From positions 55,072,063-55,136,062 of the forward strand of contig CM057233.1 in the NCBI GenBank assembly GCA_029891385.1: a stretch of DNA of 64,000 nt, written 5' to 3'. This DNA comes from Erythroxylum novogranatense (taxonomy: Eukaryota > Streptophyta > Magnoliopsida > Malpighiales > Erythroxylaceae). Shown here piece after piece: positions 34,642-45,539 of the stretch. The notes beneath the pieces were generated by a model, which ran no database searches, had not been told where the DNA came from, and was given only the letters and a program-made list of their open reading frames with translations. The position numbers and the translations under genes were made by a program. Position 1 is the first letter of the stretch; every line of letters starts with the position of its first letter.

Positions 34642-36587
34642 TGTAGGAAAATCCCGGGAGGTACATCACATGTATCAAAAGGAAAACAAAATTTTTGTCA
34701 CGGGACCTTCCCGAAGGCCAGGATCTATGTGTCGGTATGAAGATTCAAACCTGAATAGCCAATAGAGACTATCTCTAAAGGTATCCACGCAGAGATCAGA
34801 AAACCTAACCGGGGCAAACCCTTTTGACCCGGGAATAGCTAGAACAAATTAAAGGCTGCTAGACCTTACCTTTGTCCTTGGAGAGCTAGGATTAATGTTG
34901 AAACCTTGCTTGGAGAAGAAGAGTATCGAAGATGGCTTAAGAAAAGAAGAACATGAAAAACTCCTTTTTCAACTTACTTAACCCTTAAGCAATTTTTTGC
35001 TCTTCAATTTCAAAACCCACGAAGTTGTACACGGCAATCCACCAAATCCTCATCTTATATATGTGTCTTTTAACAATTAAAAGACTAGCCATTAAAAGAT
35101 GACAAGTGGATGGCTTAGAATTTAATGAATAAACTATTAACCTTTGACTTTTCAAAGGTTTATCTTCTTCTTTTCCCATTCCAACGAACACATGGCTTAA
35201 ATATATATATATATAATTAATTAATTACTTAATTAATCAATTAATATATAATTGCTAAGGTTCAGTCCAACTGGGGTCGGTCCTACCGGCCTACCGGGCC
35301 CCGGTACTGAAAAAGCTCCGGAAACCTTTCTTAGCAATATCGATGTCGCGATCTCATCGGGACACATTCCAATCTCATCAGGATCCATTTAATCCTTTTG
35401 CTCTCCATAATTAGAACTCAGTCCAATACTATTTTACGGATTCTCTGAAACACTCTTATGCGTGTGACCTTTAGGTTCCGGTTATGTTGGCCACTTAGAT
35501 TAACACTTAATCTGAGCAAGTCATGAGCGGCGTCTAGCAACACATCATGACCCCCAATTGACCGGAAAGTAATTGGTTTGATGAATTCATCACGAACCCT
35601 TCCATAGATAATTACTGTGCAATTCGTCCTTTCATCATCCTATACCCCACTTGGTTATGAGTATGGTCAAAGTGTCAACTCTTACTAGACTAAGTCTAGC
35701 CCAGTGATATCGCCTTCTGCCTTAGGACTCATTACTTTATATGTCCACGAAGACACTCTTCATGACCTATTTATGCTCTGGCCAGAGACTTAAAGTAATG
35801 ATCTTGACAAGAGGCCAGGGTATCTCTTCTGCTATCACAGAAGTGATGAATCCTTTATTGGCTACTCAATTACCTTCGAATACCTCAAGCTGTACCCAAG
35901 CACCACCCTATGAGTAACCTCTGAAAGGCAACAAGGAATGGAGTCAAAGCACAGAATCAGTATCCAAGATATCCTTGAGTACCTCAAGTCTAAGGATACT
36001 TGCACCATTGCTATGATGAGATTATCACTGACATTTGAATAGGACATCCATGTGATGATCTCATGGCAGGTCATCCAATGTACTTACTACCCTTAGTAAA
36101 CATCCACATGTCAACTCTAAATATCCCATATTTACAGTTTCTGAGATCCACTGCTTGATCCAATCAAGGAGTATAACATATGCTAGTCTGTCCGGATTAA
36201 TGATGTCCAGTCTCATTAATCCTATGACTAGGGAGAATTTAGATACTGACATAATTGCATATGATAGGAATCTCAGGATTATGATCACATCATAATTTCC
36301 TTCATGTTATGTCATATATCATGGACTTCATTAATTTGATTAAAGATCAATATCAATTCATAAAGAACATCAAATAAATGAAACATGCCTTTCTTTATTT
36401 ATTCATAAAGTCTGTACATGACTATGAACAAAAAGCGCTAAAGGGGATTGCCTTTAGGGCACTACTCTAACAATCTCACGGTACTGTACATGCATAAGTC
36501 GACTTACACGGGTATACAAGTCGATTTATTAGTACCGAACTGGTATAAGTCCACTTATTACTCCATACAAGTCGACTTACACCTACA
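34642..36587 (-). mobile_element. 3' LTR of the copia element
   Basis: 1946 bp, TG/CA ends. On the minus strand it begins TGTAGGTGTAAGTCGACTTG. An AT run at 35200-35216 provides a TATA-like box for minus-strand transcription. It contains the intact, unoccupied site CACCACCCTATGAGTAACC near 35906-35924, where the other LTR has the foldback insertion. The 115 bp at 36473-36587 are an extension compared with the related LTR at 63320. Confidence 0.9.
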
Positions 36588-36603
36588 AATCTCCCACTTG
36601 ACC
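36588..36603 (-). other. polypurine tract of the copia element
   Basis: The minus strand reads GGTCAAGTGGGAGATT immediately before the LTR start TGTAGG. A shorter relic of the same motif, GTGAGAT, lies 115 bp inside the LTR (36473-36479), just before TGTTAGAGTAG. Confidence 0.75.
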
Positions 36604-36875
36604 TAAAGCCAATCGCCTTGGTATCTAATACCATAAGCGAGTACATGAGAATCAAAATTCTTCTGTGACAATGGCTTCGTCAACGGATCAGCAATGTTCT
36701 GCTCTGTAGGAATTCTCTCGATCGCGACATCACGTCTGGCAATGATCTCTCGAATCAGATGATATCTGCGGAGTACGTGTTTAGATCGTTGGTGAGACCT
36801 TGGTTCTTTTGCCTGAGCAATAGCCCCATTGTTGTCACAATACAACTGTATGAGCCCATCACAACTAGGAACCAC
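36603..36875 (-). pseudogene. copia RNase H C-terminal part
   Basis: Contains LYCDNNGAIAQAKEPRSHQ, HVLRRYHLIREI and NIADPLTKPL, the conserved end of copia RNase H. In frame with the RT/RNase H frame at 36915-38078 but separated from it by one TAG stop (near 36909-36911), where related elements have a sense codon after EAT. Confidence 0.88.
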
Positions 36876-36914
36876 TCCAAGTTCAGTAATGAACTTCTTG
36901 ATCCAAACAGCTTC

Positions 36915-38078
36915 CTATGTTGCCTCTGATGCAGCAATGTACTCTGCCTCGGTCGTTGAATCAGCAGTCGTCTCTTGTTTGGAACTCTTCCAACTGACTG
37001 CTCCGTCGTTTAGTGTGAAAACATAACCTGACTGGGATTTTGAATCATCCTTATCAGATTGAAAACTGGCATCCGTATGCCCGCTCACTTGGAGATTTCT
37101 ATCTCCATATATCAAGAAAACATCCTTAGTCCTTCGCAAGTACTTGAGGATATTCTTGACAGCCACCCAGTGACACTCACCAGGATCCGATTGGTATCTG
37201 CTCGTGACACTCAGAGCATACGATACATCGGGCCTCGTATATAACATAGCATACATGATCGATCCTACTGCAGACGCATACGGGATCTGATCCATGCGCA
37301 TCCTCTCATCTTGTGTCTTAGGACACATCGATTTCGAGAGTGTTATCCCATGAGACATGGGAACAAATCCTCTCTTGGATTGCTCCATGCTAAACCTCTT
37401 TAGCAACTTGTCTATGTACGATGATTGTGAAAGACCAAGCAACCTCTTCGATCTATCTCTATAAATCTTTATCCCGAGGATAAAAGTTGCTTCACCAAGG
37501 TCTTTCATCGCAAATTGTTTGGACAACCAAATTTTAACTGATTGCAATATAGAAACATCGTTTCCGAGTAATAGTATGTCATCTACATACAACACAAGGA
37601 ATACGATTGCAGTCCCATTAACCTTCTTGTACACACAGTGTTCATCCGGATTTTGTGAGAAACCAAACTCTTTGATTGACTCATCAAAACGGATGTTCCA
37701 ACTCCTGGATGCTTGCTTCAATCCATAGATGGATTTCTGAAGCTTGCATACCTTTTCGCCATCGATGGAAGTGAAGCCCTCTGGTTGTGTCATGTACACA
37801 TCCTCGGTCAGATTTCCATTAAGGAAAGCTGTCTTCACATCCATTTGCCATATCTCATAATCATAATGAGCGGCAATGGCTAGGAGTATTCGAATGGATT
37901 TAAGCATTGCTACGGGGCTGAAGGTCTCGTCATAGTCAACTCCTTGTCTCTGACGAAATCCTTTGGCCACAAGCCTTGCTTTATAAGTAATCACATTACA
38001 TCCATGTCGGTTTTCTTCTTGAAAACCCATTTGCACCCTATGGGCTTGATTCCTTCGGGTGCATTCACCAAAGTCCAT
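36915..38078 (-). pseudogene. copia reverse transcriptase and RNase H
   Basis: A 387-codon frame. From about residue 30 it reads as copia RT: YKARLVAKGFRQRQGVDYDE, QMDVKTAFLNGNL, KLQKSIYGLKQASRSWN and the active site FLVLYVDDILLLGND (YVDD near 37578-37589). DLGEATFILGIKI, PYASAVGSIMYAML and the RNase H segment GHTDASFQSDKDDSKSQSG and EAEYIAASEAT follow. The first 30 residues are in a shifted frame; the true upstream frame is 37991-38224, so a frameshift lies near 37995. All RT catalytic residues are still present. Confidence 0.9.
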
Positions 38079-38454
38079 ACTTGGTTTTGGTACATGGAAT
38101 CCATTTCAGCTTTCATGACACAAAGCCATTTTTCAGACTCTGAACTTTTCAAAACCTCTTCATAGGTAGCAGGCTCATCATCTTCTATGAGCAATACGTC
38201 ATTCTGTTCACTTACGAAATCCATATCTCTCGAACAAGTCGTATCCTACTTGACCTACGAACTTCGTGTGTAGTAGAAGGTTGAATCATTACTTCATCCG
38301 AATGAGTGATGCCTCGAGTTCGAGCAGTTGATTCGGTTCTGTTGAGCATCTTGAACTTCTTCAAGTTCAACTTTGCTCCCACCGCCTTCTTCGCAGAAGA
38401 AACTCTTTCTCTAAGAAGACAAGATGCTTTGAAACAAACACCTTTGTTCCTCAA
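37991..38454 (-). pseudogene. copia region between integrase and RT
   Basis: 38224-37991 carries EPATYEEVLKSSESEKW, MKAEMDSMYQNQVWTLVNAP and GCKWVFKKKTD, the conserved start of copia RT. 38454-38212 carries the preceding linker, ending RRSSRIRLVREIW. Frameshifts near 38215 and 37995 separate them from their neighbours. Confidence 0.85.
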
Positions 38455-38571
38455 AGAAGGTAGAATTGATATCCCATGGTCTCTTTAGGATATCCTACAA
38501 ACAAAAACTTGTCGACTTTGCTTCAAGCTTATCTCGATCAATCCGCTGACGAAGCGGACAACCCCAAACTT

Positions 38572-39398
38572 TCAAATGAGAAAGATAAGGTTTTCGTTAG
38601 TCCACATCTCATATGGAGTAACATCAAGCTGTCTTAGAGGAACTCTGCTTAGCAAGTAAACAATGTCTCTAGCGCATACCCCCAAACGATTTTGGTAACT
38701 TTCGAAACCCATCATTGATCGTACCACGTCCAACAAGGTTCGATTTCTCCTTTCAGCCACACCATCAGTCTTTGTGGTGTATAAGGAGGAGTCCACTGAG
38801 ATAAAATGCCATTATCTCTGAGATAATCCAGAAACTGTTGGTCTAAGTATTCTCCACCACGATCGGATCGTAATGCCTTGATACTTTTACCAAGCTGGTT
38901 TTCTACTTCATTTTTGAATTGTTTGAACTTTTCAAACGCTTCAGATTTGTATCTCATCAGATACAAGTACCCATATCGAGAATAATCATCGATAAAGGTA
39001 ATGAAGTAACGACAACCACTTCTAGCATGGATGGACATCGGACCGCATACATCTGAATGTATTAGGTCCAATACTCGATCGCCGCTCACCCTTTCCTTGA
39101 AGGGTAACTTAGTCATCTTGCCTAATAAACAAGATTCGCATGTGTCATATGATTCATAATCAAATGACCCTAAACTGCCACTCTTATGGAGCTTAGCGAT
39201 GCGTGTCTCATTTATATGGCCCAGCCGACAATGCCATAAGTAAGTTGACTTTAAATTATCTCTTTTATGTCTTTTGGTGTCATTGACATTCATAATTAGA
39301 TGAGACATATCTAATATGTAAATTCCATTGCATAATGTACCAAGATTATAAAACATTCCATTAGAATTAATAGAACAACCATTGCTATTAAAATTCAA
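38572..39398 (-). pseudogene. copia integrase
   Basis: 39398-38712 has the HHCC zinc-binding region (WHCRLGHINE ... CESCLLGKMTKLPF) and the core with DLIHSDVCGPM and RSDRGGEY, two of the three catalytic acids. 38796-38572 continues in another frame with GVAERRNRTLLDVVRSMM, which holds the third (Glu), and TPYEMWTNE. A frameshift lies near 38750. The integrase joins cDNA to the host genome in intact relatives. Confidence 0.9.
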
Positions 39399-39753
39399 AT
39401 GGAAACCACTTTATTTAAACAAGAAATGCATAATATGTTCTTTGTCAAACGGGTACAAAATAACAACCATCCAATTCAAGTACAAGCCCGGTGGGGAGAG
39501 ACAAAACATAGGTTCCTACGGCTAATGCAAAGACTCTTTGCTCCATTTCCAACACGCAGTCTACTTCTCCTTCATGAGTTGTCTAATGTCCCTTAGGCCC
39601 TGCATATCATTACATATGTGTGAGCCACAACCAGTATCAAATACCTAAATGTTGTGATCAGAAACAGTATTAACCTTAATGACATACGCATCAAGTAGTT
39701 GAGGCATCGATGCCTTTTTCGCTTCGGACTCGAGATAGACTTTGCAATTCGCC

Positions 39754-40550
39754 TCAATGGCCATCTTTACCACAATGGAAGCAAGTTCCTTTCGGGGCGC
39801 TTCTTTGGTCTTCTTCTTGATGGCGCTTCCTTTGGTTTCTTGGCCTTCTTCTTCTTTGGGTTCTTTTCTTCTTTGAACCGGAAGAAGAAGCGACCACCAT
39901 TAGCACTTGCTTACTATCATTCTTGATAGTCGCTTTCACTGCCTTGAGCAGATTGATCAACTCAGTGTTGTTGTGGATTTTTGGTTCATCCGATAGTTTA
40001 ACATGAACTGTGAATAACTCTCAGACAATCCAATCAGAATTAAGTCGATACTTAACTCATAATCCATTACAAAACCTAAGACAACCAATCTCTCAATATA
40101 GCCATTCATCTTCGTGGTATATCTTGCCTGACAGATGTCCTCGAACCATCTTTAATGGTGAAGAGAAGCCTTGAGGTCTCGAACCTTTCGCATCGAGCTT
40201 GCTCATCAAACAGCTCCTAAGATGAAATACTATAGTGTGAGCATCCATGGACTCGTCTTTGCTTCGCAACTCGTGACATCGAGGCAAGCATAATGCAAGT
40301 AGCCATGTCATCGTCTTTAGATGCTTATTTATATGCCTTCCGATCCTCATCAAGCATCGACAGCAGTGCATCTAGAAGTGGAACATCTAGATGTATCCCA
40401 GCCTCGATCGAGAACAATTCTCGATTCCTTAGCCATCAAGAAAATTCGGTCCAGCTTAACACTTTGGAATCCATTAGCGGCGAAGTTCACACCGAAGACA
40501 TCTTCAACCAACCTAAACGGAAAGAGAGAAAGAATGTTAGAATAGGAATA
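39754..40550 (-). pseudogene. copia gag remnants with zinc knuckle
   Basis: 39960-39754 has a very basic KKKRTQRRRRPRNQ tract and then CFHCGKDGH, the first half of a CCHC knuckle. A TGA replaces the expected Trp codon directly after the His, and the second half (NCKVYLES) is in another frame. 40550-39960 holds the degraded gag body. The frames are short and the start codon is not resolved. Confidence 0.7.
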
Positions 40551-40681
40551 GATGCATAATCATAAGGACTTGAATGATATGCAAAAGCTCCCACTAGTTT
40601 CATAGAATCCATAACCCTCATTACTTAATCCAAAGAAACAAGATGACATAATGTCCTAGTGGGTTGATATCTGATATTGCT

Positions 40682-41085
40682 AAGAATGACCTTGGGTTTA
40701 CCCAACAAGCCACAACTTAGGTCAATCGGTAGGTATCGAACATACCAATTGCATCATCGATAACCGACATTAAGAATGACCTTGGGTTTACCCAACAAGC
40801 CACCTTATGTCTCGGGAGGTATCAAATATACCAATTACATCTTAGACACAACTATCGATCCGTGCTATCAACTTGTTGATGTGTGCACTTACATTGGGTT
40901 ATCAACTCTTTGATGCGCATACATCTGATGTATGCTACCCAATTTCGCCTCTGTCCATGTTGATCTTGAGTTTATTCAACAAACCAACGCTTCTAGTGAA
41001 TACCAACCCATTAATCCGAAAATCACATTTTCATGGTTCGAACATATCCGTATAGAGCGAGCTTGGGTTTACCCAACAACCCAAC
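40682..41085. repeat. repeated TTGGGTTTACCCAA hairpin motif in the copia leader
   Basis: A segment starting TAAGAATGACCTTGGG is found at 40681 and again at 40771, 90 bp apart. Further copies of the core are at about 41062 and, diverged, 40963. The core TTGGGTTTACCCAA is a perfect 6-bp inverted repeat around TT. It lies upstream of gag on the minus strand, in the element's long leader. Confidence 0.75.
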
Positions 41086-41272
41086 CCTATAAGAACTCTG
41101 GTTCTTACCATATTAATGGAAGGCGTTAGTTTTCATATACCGAGGAGGAATTTCAATCAGACTCAAGTCAAGGATTATAATCACTATGACTATATGGAAT
41201 AATTTAGGGCATATGATCAATCACATTGAGTTTATACCTAAAATCATCCATCATCCCTCCTTTGCATGTTAT

Positions 41273-41446
41273 AAGTCGACTTGTGTATGTATAAGTCGAC
41301 TTATGCCTCTCGTAAGTCGACTTATGCATGTGTAAGTCGATTTGTGTAACGCGTACCAACAAGTCGACTTGTACCATTGTGCAAGTCGACTTACGCGTCT
41401 CATAAGCAGACGGACAAGTCGACTTGTACATTGTGTAAGTCGACTT
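41273..41446. repeat. cluster of AAGTCGACTT palindromes
   Basis: Seven perfect copies of the 10-bp palindrome AAGTCGACTT (41273, 41293, 41314, 41361, 41383, 41416, 41437) and one variant (41334) fall in 174 bp. The same palindrome occurs at the LTR tips (36496, 36569; 45393, 45466) with variants at 36518 and 36547. The spacing is mostly 20-27 bp. Confidence 0.92.
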
Positions 41447-42554
41447 ATCCAAGAGAAATTGCTATCTAATCGCTAATTTCTCAATCCATGTAATCCCAAT
41501 TCACAATACCATCATACCTAGGTAATATCTGTTAATTTGATGTACCAATGAACACTTCATTGTTACATGATTGCCATATACAAATCAAACCATACATGAA
41601 AAGCTTGAAAACGAAATCATTACTCATAAATATCCAAACAATTTAGGAAACACCAAATTATCACCCTAAGCATCTCTAGCTAGTCCATACGTTATCAAAT
41701 TACTTCGGCATAAGTCACAAAAAATTATGACGGCCAAAACAAGCAAGATAATGAAATACACTAACGAGACGCTAATGTGACCTATTCGGCATCCGAAAAT
41801 TCTTGGAAAACCAACTTCAAGCAATTCAGTTTGGAAAGCATACTAAATCAAGATAACACATTTTCAATCACATTAAAAATGGTCCAAGGCATTGGAACTG
41901 AAAAATACACATTCAATTATGCCAAGAAAAACAGTCCCAGCAAAGTTCACAAAACTGCCAAGTACTACACATTGCTCGAAATAATCATTGAAACAATTTC
42001 AATAAATTCTGAGAAAATTACAAAGGTTAATAAATGTTCAGAGAATGCTTGATGAATTTTTGCAGGATTTATGGCCATCAAAAACTCAGTCAACCTAAGC
42101 AACAAAACCGATTCAAAATCTGTGTTCATCAACACAGCTATTCCCAACAGCATAGAATAAATTCGTGAATAAATAGCAAATCACCTTGAAAACACTTTTC
42201 CATCCACATAGACATTCACAAACATCTTAGGGACATGTTGGTGAAGGCCAATCCGAAAATGTTTTTTTCTAGAATTTATTATCGAATTTATACACATTCC
42301 TGTTCACAGAATGTGTCACAAAACAGCATCTAGAACCTTAGGGAATAAATTAGCAAAACTATATCAAATAAAATTGATAAATTCTCATCTTTCACAGACA
42401 TATTCTATAACATGTTATGAACAATTCTGGGCAGAAAAATTTCGAAAAACATATCCCTATATTAATTCGAAATTTGGACAGCATACATGCATCAACATCA
42501 AATTCAAATAGGAAGTCCGACCTAGCTAGGGTTTTAGCTTCATACAGGACACAA

Positions 42555-42570
42555 GTGGCTTTGATACCAC
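42555..42570 (-). other. primer-binding site of the copia element
   Basis: The plus strand reads GTGGCTTTGATACCAC next to the LTR boundary at 42571. This is the complement of a tRNA-iMet-type site TGGTATCAAAGC with one change from the usual TGGTATCAGAGC. Confidence 0.8.
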
Positions 42571-45484
42571 TGTAGGAAAATCCCGGGAGGTACATCACAT
42601 GTACCAGGTGCGGAAAACAAAAATTTTTGTCACCGGGACCTTCCCGAAGGCCAGGATCTATGTGTCGGTATGAAGATTCAAACCTGAATAGCCAATAGAG
42701 ACTATCGCTAAAGGTATCTACGCAGAGATCAGAAAACCTAACCGGGGCAAACCCTTTTGACCCAGGAATAGCTAGAACAAATTAAAGGCTGCTAGACCTT
42801 ACCTTTGTCCTTGGAGAGCTAGGATTAATGTTGAAACCTTGCTTGGAGAAGAAGAGTATCGAAGATGGCTTAAGAAAAGAAGAACATGAAAAACTCCTTT
42901 TCCAACTTACTTAACCCTTAAGCAATTTTTTGCTCTTCAATTTCAAAACCCACGAAGTTGTACACGGCAATCCACCAAATCCTCATCTTATATATGTGTC
43001 TTTTAACAATTAAAAGACTAGCCATTAAAAGATGACAAGTGGATGGCTTAGAATTTAATGAATAAACTATTAACCTTTGACTTTTCAAAGGTTTATCTTC
43101 TTCTTTTCCCATTCCAACGAACACATGGCTTAAATATATATATATATAATTAATTAATTACTTAATTAACCAATTAATATATAATTGCTAAGGTCCAGTC
43201 CAACTGGGGTCGGTCCTACCGACCTACTGGGCCCCGGTACTGAAAAAGCTCCAGAAACCTTTCTTAGCAATATCAATGTCGCGATCTCATCGGGACATAT
43301 CTCAATCTCATCGGGATCCATTTAATCCTTTTGCTGTCCATAATTGGAACTCAGTCCAATACTATTTTACGGATTCTCTGAAACACTCTTATGCGTGTGA
43401 CCCTTTAGGTTCCCGGTTATGTTGGCCACTTAGATTAACACTTAATCTGAGCAAGTCATGAGCGGCGTCTAGCAACACATCATGACCCCCAATTGACCGA
43501 AAAGTAATTGGTTTGATGAATTCATCACGAACCAGATCACGAACCCTTCCATAGAAAATTACTGTGCAATTCGTCCTTTCATCATCCTATACCCCACTTG
43601 GTTATGAGTATGGTCAAAGTGTCAACTCTTACTAGACTAAGTCTAGCCCAAGTGATATCAGTTCCTATCTTAGGACTCATTACTTTATATGTCCATGAAG
43701 ACACTCTTCATGACATATTTATGCTCTGGCCAGAGACTTAAAGTAATGATCTTGACAAGAGGCCAGGGTATCTCTTCTGCTATCACAGAAGTGATGAATC
43801 CTTTATTGGTTACTCAATTACCTTTGAATACCTCAAGCTGTACCCAAGCACCACCCTATGTGTTGGACCCCACCCCCCACACCTGGGCTAATATTTCCCA
43901 CCCAGCGTGTGTTTGCGGGTTATACCACGGCGGGTGTTTGCGGGTTATCATGACATCAACTTAATCGATTCTGTCCTCTTTGGTCGAGGTGAGGCCACGA
44001 CTCGAACCCTTGACCTCAAGTTTATAGCTTCCACATGCTGCTTTCTTACCATTTGGCTAAGTTAGCCAAATGGTAAGAGGCGCAGCATGTGGAAGCTATA
44101 AACCTCGAGGTCAAGGATTCAGTCGTGGCCTCACCTCGACCAAAGAGGACAAGATCGATTGTTGGATGTCACAGATAACCCGCAAACACCGTGGTATAAC
44201 CCGCAAACACACGCCATGGGAAATATTAGCCCAAAGTGAAAGGGTCCAACATTAAAAGGCCAAATGGTAAGAGGCGAGCATGTGGAAGCTATAAAACCTT
44301 GAGGTCAAGGTTGAGTCGTGGCCTCACCTTGACCAAAGAAGACAAGATCGATTAAGTTGGATGCAGCGGTATAACCCGCAAACACCCGCCGTGGTATAAC
44401 CCGCAAACACACGCTGGGTGGGAAATATTAGCCAGTGTGGGGGTGGGGTCCAACATTAAAGGCGCTTTTAATGTTGGACCCCACACAAGCCTTATGGCCA
44501 CCAGTCAAGAGCAGGTCTTCATCAAGACGTTCATCTTTCAGGTGAGGACCGACTCAACTCTGACTATCTCAGTTTGATGTCTCTTTTTACCATTTGGCTA
44601 ACTTAGCCAAATGGTAAGAGGCGAGCATGTGGAAGCTATAAAACCTTGAGGTCAAGGGTTCGAGTCGTGGCCTCACCTTGACCAAAGAGGACAAGATCGA
44701 TTAAGTTGGATGCATGTATAACCCACAAACACCAGCCGTGGTATAACCCATAAAAACACACGCCGGTGGGAAATATTAGCCTGTGTGGGGGTGGGGTCCA
44801 ACACTATGAGTAACCTCTCGAAGGCAACAAGGAATGGAGTCAAAGCACGTAATCAAGATTCAAGATATCCTTGAGTACCTCAAGTCTAAGGATACTTGCA
44901 CCATTGCTATGATGAGATTATCACCGACATTTGAATAGGACATCCATGTGATGATCTCATGGCAGTCATCCAATGTACTTACTACCCTTAGTAAGCATCC
45001 ACATGTCAACTCTAAATATCCCATATTTACAGCTTTACGAGATCCACCGCTTGATCCAATCAAGGAGTATAACATATGCTAGTCTCGTCCGGATTAATGA
45101 TGTCCAGTCTCATTAATCCTATGACTAGGAGAATTTAGATACTTGACATAATTGCACATGATAGGAATCTCGTGATTATGATCACATCATAATTTCCTTC
45201 ATGCTATGTCATATATCATGGACTTCATTAATTTGATTAAAGATCAATATCAATTCATAAAGAACATCAAATAAATGAAACATGCCTTTCTTTATTTATT
45301 CATAAAGTCTGTACATGACTATGAACAAAAAGCGCTAAAGGGGATTGCCTTTAGGGCACTACTCTAACAATCTCACAGTACTGTACACGCATAAGTCGAC
45401 TTACACGGGTATACAAGTCGATTTATTAGTACCGAACTGGTATAAGTCCACTTATTACTCCATACAAGTCGACTTACACCTACA
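42571..45484 (-). mobile_element. 5' LTR of the copia element, with foldback insert
   Basis: Matches 34642-36587 in order and sequence, apart from small differences (for example 12 extra bases near 43535) and the insert 43861-44803 plus its target duplication. A minus-strand TATA-like AT run lies near 43133-43148. Confidence 0.9.
43861..44803. mobile_element. 943-bp compound foldback element with tRNA-like units
   Basis: Starts TGTTGGACCCC and ends GGGGTCCAACA, flanked by CTATG (43856-43860 and 44804-44808). The sister LTR shows the empty site with a single CTATG near 35914. Several sub-copies are arranged head to head: TTAGCCAAATGGTAAGAGGC, resembling an A box, occurs near 44067 and 44602, with a partial copy near 44258. 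GGTTCGAGTC, resembling a B box, follows 50-60 bp later in the clearest unit. A palindrome centres near 44060 and another near 44463 (GTCCAACATTAAAGGCGC...AATGTTGGAC). No ORF of note. Confidence 0.8.
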
Positions 45485-45539
45485 CATTCATCTTTTGCAA
45501 GGTGTTATAAGACTAGTAAGGACATTAAATTTGCACTAA

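Larger units (their letters stand above)
34642..45484 (-). mobile_element. Ty1-copia retrotransposon, minus strand, with nested insert
   Basis: The LTRs 34642-36587 and 42571-45484 share TGTAGG...CCTACA ends and are nearly identical apart from a 943-bp insert. A perfect target duplication CATTC flanks the element (34637-34641 and 45485-45489). A primer site lies inside 42571 and a polypurine tract beyond 36587. The pol type (YVDDILLL, TTEAEYIAASEA, IADPLTKPL) fits the Tork/Angela group of Ty1-copia elements. Coding regions are in the right order but carry nonsense and frameshift mutations, so it is probably non-autonomous now. It is the youngest-looking large insertion here. Confidence 0.92.

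Noticed and set aside
34985..35191. Identical 68-residue frames at 34985-35191 and 42918-43124
   Set aside because: Both are LTR copies of the same copia element; identity reflects LTR homogeneity.
41273..41446. GTCGAC palindromes as cloning-linker or vector artefact
   Set aside because: The conserved core is 10 bp, flanks vary, and the same motif occurs at both LTR tips of a native element with clean target duplications.
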